This document shows, piece after piece, positions 17,063 to 25,247 of a stretch of 64,000 nt of DNA. The DNA is taken from contig CAWCCQ010000001.1 of assembly GCA_963794215.1 (NCBI GenBank), positions 806,001-870,000 of the forward strand, in the 5' to 3' direction. The notes beneath the pieces were generated by a model. The model was not told the DNA's origin, ran no database searches, and saw only the letters and a program-made list of their open reading frames with translations. The DNA comes from DATKRB01 sp963794215 (GTDB lineage Bacteria > Actinomycetota > Acidimicrobiia > Acidimicrobiales > RAAP-2). Every line of letters starts with the position of its first letter. Positions within the stretch are counted from its first letter, which is position 1. The position numbers were made by a program, and so were the translations under genes.

Positions 17063-17192
17063 ATGTCGTACAGGCTGCACGTGCGATGGGTCGGCCGGCC
17101 TGGGCTCGCCATGCCTCGATGAAGTTGCGTAAGGCGCCGACAAGCGGCCGGGCGGCCTCCGGACCCTCGAGGTGCCAGAAGGGGGAGTATTC

Positions 17193-18335
17193 GTGGAGTT
17201 GGAGATCACCTCGGAGCAGGAATTCTTCGTCGAGACGACGGGGAAGTACTTGTCGGATCGAGTGCCACCGTCCGAGTTGCGAGGACTGCGCAACGACCCA
17301 AAGGGATTCGCCTCGGACTACTGGACCCAGGGCGCCGAGCTCGGGTGGACCTCGCTGCTCGTGAGCGAAGAGGACGGCGGGGGCAGCATCTCGGGGCGCC
17401 CGCTCTCGGACCTGGCCCTGCTCGCCTTCGAATTCGGTCGGCATGCCGCACCGGGTCCCCTCGTTCCCGCCAACATCGTCGCCGGGGCGATCTCGAGAAA
17501 CGGCATGCCCGCACAACGCGCCGAGCGGCTTGGCGGATTGCTTTCGGGTGAGGTCATTGGCACCTGGTGCTACGGCGAGCCCCGGCCCCACGACCGCCTC
17601 GGTGAGGTGACGGCCACCGCGGTCGTCTCTGGGGACACCATCTCGTTGTCGGGAGCAAAGGGGCCCGTCGAAGTCAGCGGCCGATGCCCAGGTGCTCCTG
17701 GTGACCGCCTGCACCCCGGGAGCGGGCCTCACCCAGCTCCTTGTCGATGCCGACGCCCCTGGGGTGAGCGATCACCCCCATGAACGGTGTCGACCTCACC
17801 CGACGCTTCGCAAGCGTGCGCTTCGACGGCGTCGAGGTCCCGACCAGCGCGGCCATTGGTGAGATCGGGGGAGCCGACGCAGAGGTCGACCGCCAGTTGG
17901 CCGTCGCTGTTTGCCTCGAGCTCGCCGAGATGACCGGCGCCATGGACAAGGCGCTGGCGATGACCATCGAGTGGGCCTTCGACCGGTACTCGTTCGGACG
18001 CCCTCTCGCCTCCTACCAGGAGTTGAAGCACCGCTTCGCCGACATGAAGCTGTGGCTGGAAGCCAGCCAGGCCGTTGCGGACGCCACGGTTCGGGCCATC
18101 GAGGACGACGCCCCGAACACCTGGGATCTCCTCTCGGCCGGCAAGGCCTACGTCGGTCACTACGGCGTCGAGCTCGTACAGGACTGCGTGCAGCTTCACG
18201 GTGGCATCGGGGTGACCTTCGACCACGACCTACATCTGTACCTCCGGCGCGTCGTGCTCGGGCTCCGCCCTCTACGGGACCGTGACCGAGCACCGCCAGC
18301 GCCTCACTGATCAACTGGAGCAAAGGGCGTCATGA
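17193..18335 (+). pseudogene. Acyl-CoA dehydrogenase, first subunit of a pair, with compensating frameshifts near 17685 and 18258
   Basis: GTG 17193 has GGGGGAG 5 nt upstream. 'MELEITSEQEFFVETTGKYLSDRVPP' starts a normal acyl-CoA dehydrogenase N-terminal domain. A missing base near 17685 moves to 'SAADAQVLLVTACTPGAGLTQLLVDADAPGV' and on to 'DRYSFGRPLASYQELKHRFADMKLWLEASQ' and 'VQDCVQLHGGIGVTFDHDLHLYLRRVV'. An extra base near 18258 restores the first frame ('GSALYGTVTEHRQRLTDQLE'). Repaired length ~380. The 'HGGIGVT..HDLHLYLRR' ending resembles FadE28-like subunits that work as alpha2beta2 heterotetramers on sterol side chains. Its stop overlaps the next start (ATGA). Confidence 0.82.
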
Positions 18336-19607
18336 CCACGACTGAGCACATCGAGGACACCGACATCGAAGACGTGGAGGGCTTCCGCCTCCGAGCGCGG
18401 GCCTTCATCAAGGACAACCTCGGTCCCGCCCCCGGGCCGCGGCGCGTTCGGCGCGATGACCGACGAGCAGGAACTGGCCGAGATGGCTCGACACCGCGGG
18501 CTTCAGCGTCAGCTCTTCGACGCTGGGTTCGCCGGCATCGTGGTGCCCAAGGCCTACGGCGGGGCCGGGCTCACCCCGGCCCATGCCCGGGCGTTCAACG
18601 AAGAGATCGCCGGCTACGACGCACCCACGATGCTCCAGATCCCCAACTTCACGCCCTGCATGGCGGTGATCTTGGAGTTCGGCACCGAGGAGCAGAAGCT
18701 CCGCCACGTCCCGCCGATCTTGAAGGGAGAGCACGTCTTCGTGCAGTTCCTCTCCGAACCGTCGAGTGCCTCGGATGCTGCGGGCGCCCAGACCACTGCG
18801 ACCCGTGACGGCGAGGAATGGCTCTTAAACGGCTCGAAGATTTGGTCGTCGGGGGCGTGGCGCGCCGACTATGGACTCTGCCTTGCACGGACGAACTGGG
18901 ACGTGGAGAAGCACCGCGGGCTCAGCGTGTTCTTGGTTCCCGTCCGTTCAGAGGGCCTCGAGCTGCACCGCATCGAGATGCTCGGCGGAGCCCGAGAGTT
19001 CTGCCAGGAATTCTTCACCGACGTCCGCATCCCCGACGCCGATCGCATCGGGAACGTCGACGACGGTTGGACCGTCGGTATCCGGTGGCTCTTCTACGAG
19101 CGCAGCTTCGCCCTCTCCCCATACATCATCCGTGCCGAGGGGGGAGGCGACGGCTTCGGCACCTCCGACGAGGCGCTCCTCCAGCTCGCCAAGCGCTCGG
19201 GGCGCGCCGATGACCCTGTCGCCCGCGAGATGATCGGCGAGGTCCGGGCCAACTCTTTGGTGGCGCCCGAGGCCTCCAAGCGCATCGCCCAGGCCATGCG
19301 CACCGGGTACCTCAACGACCAGGGTGCCGCTCTCTCGAGGCTCCTTTCGGGGGTGAACGGCTCTCGTCAGAGCACGGTCGCCTTCGAGCTCACGGGCGGT
19401 GCGGGCGTGGCCTGGGACCCAGAGGACGACGACCTCGGCCGCCGCGGCATGGCGTTCCTCACCCGGCAAGCCGGTCAGATCGGTGGGGGCACCACTGAGA
19501 TGGCCCGCAACGTGATCAGCGAGCGGGTGCTCGGCATGCCCCGCGAGCGGGCCGGGGACCGCGACGTGAGCTATCGGGACGCACCCAAGGGTCGTGCCAG
19601 CCGCTAG
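18332..19607 (+). pseudogene. Acyl-CoA dehydrogenase, second subunit of the pair; one-base insertion near 18443
   Basis: ATG 18332 overlaps the previous stop. The first ~37 residues ('TTTEHIEDTDIEDVEGFRLRARAFIKDNLGPAPGP') are in one frame; removing one C near 18443 joins them to 'RGAFGAMTDEQELAEMARHRGLQRQLFDAGFAGIVVPKAYGGAGLTPAHA...'. The remaining 384 residues are intact, with 'FVQFLSEPSSASDAAGAQTTATRDGEEWLLNGSKIWSSGAW' (flavin/substrate region) and the FadE ending 'QIGGGTTEMARNVISERVLGMPRE'. Very similar to the protein at 59870-61138. Together with 17193-18335 it should form a heteromeric FAD enzyme that introduces an alpha-beta double bond into an acyl-CoA. Confidence 0.85.
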
Positions 19608-19703
19608 TCCGACCGACCGCGAGGTTCGAGCACGCCTTGCGGCGACTGTTCGGTACTTCTTGTTACTTCCAAACTCACCCCTGAGCTCCCCGAAGGGATC
19701 CCA

Positions 19704-20942
19704 ATGCAAACCGACGACAACCTCATCTATGTGAGCGACCGCAAGCTGCCCTACCCGGTCTTCGACGCGGACAACCACATGTACGAGAACCGTGATGCGA
19801 TGACCAAGTTCTTGCCCGCGGGCTACGAGGGCATCATCAAGTACGTCGACATCAATGGCCGGACCAAGCTCGCCCTCGCCGACCACATCACCAACTACAT
19901 CCCGAACCCGACATTCACCCGTGTCGCGGTCCCCGGGGTCTACGGCCTGGACGTTTCCAAGACCGGCAAGGCCGCTGGGGGCGACTTCCGCAACAGCGGC
20001 CAGCGGGTCCGGGCGATGCCGGGCCTCGATGCCTTCTTTGACCCCGAGCCGCGCCTCGAGCTCATGCGCGACATGGGAATCGAGCGCACGTTGTTGTGGC
20101 CCACCCTCGCCAGCGCGGTCGAGGAGCGCCTTGGCCCCGACCCCGATGCGGTGTGCGTGGTGATCCACGCGCTCAACGAGTGGATGCACGAGCACTGGAC
20201 GTTCAATTTCGACGACGCGCTGTTCGCCACCCCGATCATCAGCCTGGCAAAGCTCGACGCCGCCCTGGCCGAGCTCGAGTACATCGCTGAACGTGGAGCT
20301 CGGATCTTCCTCCTGCGGGTGGCCCCGGTGCCGACATGGCAGGGTCTGAAGTCATTTGCCCTACCTGAGTTCGACCCGTTCTGGGAGCGGGTACAAGAGC
20401 TCGGACTGCTCGTCGGCATGCATGCCGGTGACCCCGGGTACACGAAGTACATCAACGAGTGGGAGGGCGTGAACCGCGAAGCGAACTTCGGGAGCATCGG
20501 GAACCCGGCGTTCATCGCGCTCATGTCCGAGAAGGACGCGCTCATCGACGCGTTGGCCTCGATCATCGGTCACGGTCTGGCGACCAGATTCCCTGAGCTC
20601 AAGTTCCTTCCGGTCGAGTTCGCGAGCTCCTGGATCCGTCCGTTCGTGGCCAAGCTGCACCGGACCTACGAGCGTTCAGCCGTCCTGTTCGACGAGGACC
20701 CCTTCGTCACGTTTCAACGGTCGATCTACGTTCACGCCTTTCACGAGCCGGACCCCAAAGGCCTCCTCGACTTGGGCATCCGGGCAGATCATCTGATGTT
20801 CGGATCGGACTTCCCCCATCCCGAGGGCATGGCGGACCCGCTGGCCTACTCCGAGGTGGTGGCCGAGTTGTCCACCGACGATCAGGCCCTGATCATGGGG
20901 GGCACCATCAGCCGGCTGATGAAGGTCGGTGCACAGAGCTAG
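19704..20942 (+). CDS. Amidohydrolase-2 family protein (copy 3)
   Basis: 412 residues. N-terminal metal strand 'YPVFDADNHMYENRDAMTKFLP' (D-x-D-N-H), barrel His in 'LGLLVGMHAGDPGY', 'LKFLPVEFASSWIRPFVAKL', and the late 'LMFGSDFPHPEGMADP' with the catalytic Asp. It is closely related in order and wording to the protein at 35375-36574 ('NYIPNPTF', 'ALAELEYI', 'LPEFDPFWERVQELGLLV'). ATG 19704 follows GAAGGGA. Located 96 bp after the dehydrogenase pair and probably in the same catabolic unit. Decarboxylase or hydrolase activity is likely; the substrate is not known. Confidence 0.87.
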   Translation: MQTDDNLIYVSDRKLPYPVFDADNHMYENRDAMTKFLPAGYEGIIKYVDINGRTKLALADHITNYIPNPTFTRVAVPGVYGLDVSKTGKAAGGDFRNSGQRVRAMPGLDAFFDPEPRLELMRDMGIERTLLWPTLASAVEERLGPDPDAVCVVIHALNEWMHEHWTFNFDDALFATPIISLAKLDAALAELEYIAERGARIFLLRVAPVPTWQGLKSFALPEFDPFWERVQELGLLVGMHAGDPGYTKYINEWEGVNREANFGSIGNPAFIALMSEKDALIDALASIIGHGLATRFPELKFLPVEFASSWIRPFVAKLHRTYERSAVLFDEDPFVTFQRSIYVHAFHEPDPKGLLDLGIRADHLMFGSDFPHPEGMADPLAYSEVVAELSTDDQALIMGGTISRLMKVGAQS

Positions 20943-21228
20943 CCGATCTGGGCCTCGCTCTGGATGAGCCGACGCACCGGCATGACGGCCGGTTCGGCCT
21001 TGACGCCAACAGCCGAGATGATCGGCATGAGGACCTTGGCGAACGCCTCGAAGGCCTCCTGGGACTCCCAGACGTTGTAGACCATGAGGTCGCCATCAGT
21101 GCCGAAGCACGACAGGTGAACGGCGCCCTCCGGGGGGACGTGGCCTGCTGCCTCGAGTCGTCGGTTGATCTCGTCGAACTGCTCCAGCGTCAAACCCTCT
21201 GGGTGTGCATGTACACGCCAACTGCCAT
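20939..21228 (-). pseudogene. Small dimeric alpha-beta barrel (ABM-like) protein, frameshifted near 21198
   Basis: ATG 21228 has AGGTGA upstream and begins 'MAVGVYMHTQ'; after one missing base the next frame gives 'GLTLEQFDEINRRLEAAGHVPPEGAVHLSCFGTDGDLMVYNVWESQEAFEAFAKVLMPIISAVGVKAEPAVMPVRRLI'. Repaired length ~96. The WESQEAFEAF.. pattern and length fit single-domain ferredoxin-like proteins related to antibiotic-biosynthesis monooxygenases, mostly of unknown role. The 3' end overlaps the end of the convergent amidohydrolase by 4 bp. Confidence 0.65.
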
Positions 21229-21328
21229 GGTTTCACCTCACGAGTCGCGTCCGACGCGTCATGTCCGACACGTCGTGGGCAACGGTACGCCGCCGCTCCT
21301 CGAGGAGCAATGGACGTGCCCCCTTCGC

Positions 21329-22738
21329 CTACCCGGGCTCCGGTGTCGCCGGAACGGCCGGAACCCCGGGGACAACCCGCGCCTCAGGAACCGCCCGAAG
21401 CCCCGGTGTCACCGCGACGGAGCTGGCGGCAGCCCGCGCGGCTGACGCCGCCTCCAGATTCCTCTGCGCGATGAGGTCGTCGACGCCAATGACGCGATAG
21501 GCGCCCGAGGCGACGAACCAACCCGTGTACGCCAGCACGATCAGTCCGGCTACCCCAACGGCCTGCGTGGGCCCGATCCACGAGCCCAGGGCCCCGCCGA
21601 TGAGCGCGGCGATCGGTATCCCGCCCACCGTGACCATCGAGAAGAGGCCCATCACGCGGCCTCGGTACTCATCCGGTGAGGCCGTGAGTAGGACGGTCTG
21701 GCCGACCGCGTTGACCAAGAAGAACGAGAACCCAAAGACGCCCACCCCGGCTGCGGTGAGCCACAGTGCTCTCGAGACCGCCACGAGGAGGTAGCCGCCA
21801 CCCATGATGAGCGAACCTCCGATCAGTGCCATGCGTCGCCGACGATCGGTGACGAGCTCCCCAGCCAGCATGGCGCCGAGAATGGCCCCTGGGCCACCGG
21901 CAGACTGGAGCAACCCAAACCCCGTGGCCCCCGAGTGCAGCACGTTGCTGGCGATAACCGGCAAGAGCGCCGATTGGAACACGACGGCGGAGAACACGAC
22001 GGCAAGCAGGAGTAGCTGCTTCACCTGGGGGTTGCCGCGCGCGAACCTCACCCCCTCTCGCGTCTGGACCGCAAAGGACTCACGGTGCTGGGCCACCACG
22101 CGGCTCACCGGTCGGACCCACGCCCAGGCCAACACGACGGCGAAGAAGCTCACACCGTTGAGGTAGAAGGCCGACGCCAGTCCCAACTGGTTGATCACCA
22201 GTGCCCCAAGCGATGGCCCGATGATCCGAGTGAGGTTCTGCACCACGCTCACGCCAGCGATGGCTTGGGTGAGCTCGGCCTCGGGCACGATGTGGGGCAC
22301 GATCGAGGTCATGGCCGGCTGAGCGATGGCCTGGGCCGCGCCACCCAGCGCCGCTAGCGCGAGGAGCGACGCAATGGTCTGGGCGTGCAGCGTGACGAGG
22401 ACCCCGATGGCGATCGGCGGGAGCATCATCACGAGGTTGGTGACGATGACCACCCTGCGGCGGTCGAAGCGGTCGGCGATCGAGCCGGCGAAGGGCGAGA
22501 GGATCAACGACGGCGAAAACTGCGCGACCAGGCTGAGGGCCACCGCAAAGGGCCACGGGGTGAGCTGGTGGATGGCCCAGGCAAGGGCCACGTACTGGAA
22601 CCAAGTGCCGGTCTGCGAGATCCCGTTGCCGAGCTGCACCAACGCGAAATTCCGATGGCGCAAGACGCGCAGGGATTGGGGCACAAAACGCTCGACACGC
22701 GTGCGCAGTGGTGCGCTTACGGCGCTGGCCCCACCCAT
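21329..22738 (-). CDS. MFS transporter (EntS/MFS_3-like exporter)
   Basis: 469 residues with about twelve membrane helices. 'NFALVQLGNGISQTGTWFQYVALAWAIHQLT' starts the first bundle, 'FAGSIADRFDRRRVVIVTNLVMML' is the conserved loop 2-3 (G-x-x-x-D-R-x-x-R-R), and 'LAGELVTDRRRRMALIGGSL' is its counterpart in the second half. This subgroup includes enterobactin-type and macrolide exporters. ATG 22738 follows GGGAGGG. The Ala/Val/Pro-rich C-terminal tail (residues ~430-469) is low-complexity. Substrate unknown; transcribed alone. Confidence 0.9.
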   Translation of the reverse strand: MGGASAVSAPLRTRVERFVPQSLRVLRHRNFALVQLGNGISQTGTWFQYVALAWAIHQLTPWPFAVALSLVAQFSPSLILSPFAGSIADRFDRRRVVIVTNLVMMLPPIAIGVLVTLHAQTIASLLALAALGGAAQAIAQPAMTSIVPHIVPEAELTQAIAGVSVVQNLTRIIGPSLGALVINQLGLASAFYLNGVSFFAVVLAWAWVRPVSRVVAQHRESFAVQTREGVRFARGNPQVKQLLLLAVVFSAVVFQSALLPVIASNVLHSGATGFGLLQSAGGPGAILGAMLAGELVTDRRRRMALIGGSLIMGGGYLLVAVSRALWLTAAGVGVFGFSFFLVNAVGQTVLLTASPDEYRGRVMGLFSMVTVGGIPIAALIGGALGSWIGPTQAVGVAGLIVLAYTGWFVASGAYRVIGVDDLIAQRNLEAASAARAAASSVAVTPGLRAVPEARVVPGVPAVPATPEPG

Positions 22739-22921
22739 CGACGTCCCTCCCCTGGGCCCGTTCCCGCCGAGGGGTTGGTCGGTGGGGGCGGAGAACCCGC
22801 CGTCACGCTAGTTCGACACCGCCGCGTTCGTCGGGACGAACCAAAGACGCGCCGTGGGGATGGCGCCGGGCGATCGTGCGCGCCGGGTGTTGACCAGGGC
22901 GAGCTCTGGTAGACCGAGCCG

Positions 22922-23722
22922 ATGGATCTGGACCTGGCAGGTCGGCGAGCGTTGATTACCGGAGGAAGCCGAGGCATTGGCTTCGCCGCCGCGAAGGCCC
23001 TCGTTGGAGAGGGCGCCAAGGTGGCCATCGCCGCACGCGACGTCGACAGACTCGAGACCGCGGCCCGCCAACTGCGAGCCGCCGGTGGCGAGACCATCGT
23101 TCCCATCGTCGTGGACACCGCCGACGACGCCTCGGTGCGCGACGCGGTGGCCAGGGCGCTCGATGGGTTGGGCGGTCTGGACATCCTGGTCAACAACGCC
23201 GCGACGCCCGGTGGCCAGGCGCCACCGCCCCGACTCGCCAACATCACCACCGAGGACTTCTTCGCCGACGTCAACGTCAAGGTGCTCGGGTACCTTCGCT
23301 GCGCCCGCGAGGTTGCGCCTGTCATGATCGCGCAGCGCTGGGGTCGCATCATCAACGTGAGCGGGCTCGCCGCCCGCCAGACCGGGGCCATCGTGGGATC
23401 GATCCGCAACGTCGCGGTCGCGGCCTTGACCAAGAACCTGGCGGACGAGCTGGGCGGCTATGGGATCAACGTGACGGTGGTGCACCCGGGCCTCACGAGG
23501 ACCGAAAAGACCGCGGGTGTAGTGGCGGCGCGCGCTGAGGCACGCGGGTCCGACACAGCCCAGGTCGAGGCGCAAATGGCAGCGCACGTGGCCATCGGGC
23601 GGATCGTGGACGCCGCCGAGGTCGCCGACGTCATCGCCTTCCTCGCCTCGCCGCGCAGCGTGGCCATCACCGGCGACGCCATCGTGGTCGGTGGAGGAAC
23701 CATCGGGGCTATCCACTACTGA
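22922..23722 (+). CDS. SDR-family NAD(P)-dependent oxidoreductase
   Basis: 266 residues: 'GRRALITGGSRGIGFAAAKALVGEGAKVAIAARD' (TGxxxGxG, Arg after the second strand favours NADP), 'ILVNNAA', 'IINVSGLAARQTG' and C-terminal 'SVAITGDAIVVGGG'. The usual Y-x3-K is replaced: after 'GSIRNVAVAALTKNLADELG' there is N-V-A-V-A-A-L-T-K, so the catalytic Tyr is not in its normal place. This variant occurs in some 3-oxoacyl-ACP reductase-like SDRs; activity may be altered. Divergent from the MFS gene; convergent with the CHAP-domain gene. Confidence 0.85.
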   Translation: MDLDLAGRRALITGGSRGIGFAAAKALVGEGAKVAIAARDVDRLETAARQLRAAGGETIVPIVVDTADDASVRDAVARALDGLGGLDILVNNAATPGGQAPPPRLANITTEDFFADVNVKVLGYLRCAREVAPVMIAQRWGRIINVSGLAARQTGAIVGSIRNVAVAALTKNLADELGGYGINVTVVHPGLTRTEKTAGVVAARAEARGSDTAQVEAQMAAHVAIGRIVDAAEVADVIAFLASPRSVAITGDAIVVGGGTIGAIHY

Positions 23723-23740
23723 CTTCCCTCGGCCCTCTCC

Positions 23741-25174
23741 TCAGGGTCGTACGAACGCGTAGATGGGCATTCCGTTGTAGCTCGAGGAGTCCGCGGGCAA
23801 GAACGGCCCGTTGAAGGTCACGGCGTACCTGCCCGCCGGCTCGGGGCCCGAGTCGCCATCGATCGTGGTGATCGCCCCGTCGGGCCACACCTCGGCCACG
23901 ATCGCCATGTGGGGCGACGCGGTCGCGCTCTGCGGTCCGGTGCCGTAGAGCACACCATCGCCGGGCGCCGGCATCGAGCTCGGCGACAGCGCGAGGCCCC
24001 GGACCGCGGCCCACTCGTAGACGTCGCCGACGAACGAGTAGCGGGGTATACCTACCCCGACCTGGTTCCACACCCACGTGGCGAACAGGGCGCACCACTG
24101 CTCACAGGGACCATAGGGGTTGCAGTACAGACCACTCCCGGTGTCGGGATCGGGGCCGATCTGACTCGCGGCGATCTGCACGGCGCTGTTTCCACCGGCG
24201 AAGTTGGCGGGCACCGCCGGCGCGCTGAACGAGGTCTGGATTGAATCGGGCTGGAGGAGCCAGTACCCCTTGCCGTCCGGGGTGGACGCGATGCCGGCCG
24301 TGGGTGCGAAGGGCGGCAGGTTGGGCGACGGCCCGTAGGACGTCGCATCACCGAAGGGCAACACCGCGGCGGTCGCCGCGACGAGCCAGTAGCCGTTGCC
24401 GTCGGGCGCACGGGCAATACCGCTCACCCAGGTCCCGAGGTTCTGCTGGGCGGCCGAGCCATAGAATCCGGCGTCGCCGAACGCGAACACGCCGCCATCG
24501 GCGGCGACCAGCCAGTAGCCCTTGCCGTCCGGGGTGGCCGCCATGCCCACCACCGGCGCCACGAGGTGAACCGCTCCCGTCGAGCCATAGAACCCGGCGT
24601 CGCCGAACGCGAACACGCCCCCATCGGCGGCGACCAGCCAGTAGCCCTTGCCGTCCGGGGTGGCCGCCATGCCCACCACCGGCGCCACGAGGTGAACCGC
24701 TCCCGTCGAGCCATAGAACCCGGCGTCGCCGAACGCGAACACGCCCCCATCGGCGGCGACCAGCCAATAGCCCTTGCCGTCCGGGGTGGCCGCCATGCCC
24801 ACCACCGGCGCGAACAACGCGGCACCGCCCATGGACCCGACGTAGGGCGCGTCACCGAAGCTGAACACGCCGCCATCGGCGGCGACCACCCAGTACCCAC
24901 TACCGACCGGATCAGAGGCAATGGCCACTGCAGGAGCGTCGAGCGTGATACCGCTGAAGCCGCCGAGCGAAGGGGCGTCGCCGTAACCGGCCACGCCTGT
25001 CCCCGAGAAGCCCGCGTAGGTGGTAAGGGCCATTGGTGTTGTGCGGTGCCCGGGAGCGCCGCCGAGGACGGCGATCGTGCAACACAGCGCGGCGACGAGC
25101 ACGACGCCGCCTCCCACCCGCCGGGCGCATGACGCGACAATCCGCCCGAGGGAACTGAAGCCGCCGCGCGCCAC
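23741..25174 (-). CDS. Secreted CHAP-domain protein with 42-residue propeller-like repeats
   Basis: About 477 residues from GTG 25174. A basic N-terminus followed by 'VVLVAALCCTIAVLGGAPG' is a signal or anchor segment (~20-40). Residues ~60-290 are repeats of the form 'GMAATPDGKGYWLVAADGGVFAFGDAGFYGSTGAVHLVAPVV' in pieces of 42 residues; three are almost identical also in DNA. Residues ~345-477 form a CHAP peptidase/amidase: Cys in 'CEQWCALFATWVWNQVG', His in 'ASPHMAIVAEV' and an acidic partner in 'ITTIDGDSGPEP'. Predicted to cut peptidoglycan outside the membrane, with the repeat part serving as a binding module. Flanked by a large envelope membrane protein. Confidence 0.85.
   Translation of the reverse strand: MARGGFSSLGRIVASCARRVGGGVVLVAALCCTIAVLGGAPGHRTTPMALTTYAGFSGTGVAGYGDAPSLGGFSGITLDAPAVAIASDPVGSGYWVVAADGGVFSFGDAPYVGSMGGAALFAPVVGMAATPDGKGYWLVAADGGVFAFGDAGFYGSTGAVHLVAPVVGMAATPDGKGYWLVAADGGVFAFGDAGFYGSTGAVHLVAPVVGMAATPDGKGYWLVAADGGVFAFGDAGFYGSAAQQNLGTWVSGIARAPDGNGYWLVAATAAVLPFGDATSYGPSPNLPPFAPTAGIASTPDGKGYWLLQPDSIQTSFSAPAVPANFAGGNSAVQIAASQIGPDPDTGSGLYCNPYGPCEQWCALFATWVWNQVGVGIPRYSFVGDVYEWAAVRGLALSPSSMPAPGDGVLYGTGPQSATASPHMAIVAEVWPDGAITTIDGDSGPEPAGRYAVTFNGPFLPADSSSYNGMPIYAFVRP
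24459..24842. repeat. In-frame 126-bp tandem repeats inside the CHAP gene
   Basis: The marker CCATAG recurs at 24459, 24585 and 24711, exactly 126 bp (42 codons) apart, and the sequence between copies is almost unchanged (for example GAATCC versus GAACCC at the start of a unit). A fourth, more diverged unit follows towards 24842. DNA-level identity shows recent unit duplication or gene conversion. It is coding, so it is not a CRISPR array. Confidence 0.9.
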
Positions 25175-25247
25175 TGGGCAACGATTGTAGGAAGCCGAGC
25201 GTGGCGCGTCTAGATGGGGCGTGGCCGACCGAGCCGAGTCGCGCCCG

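Noticed and set aside
24459..24842. CRISPR-like periodic repeats
   Set aside because: The period of 126 bp is in frame with a coding gene, no unique spacers occur, and no cas genes are present.
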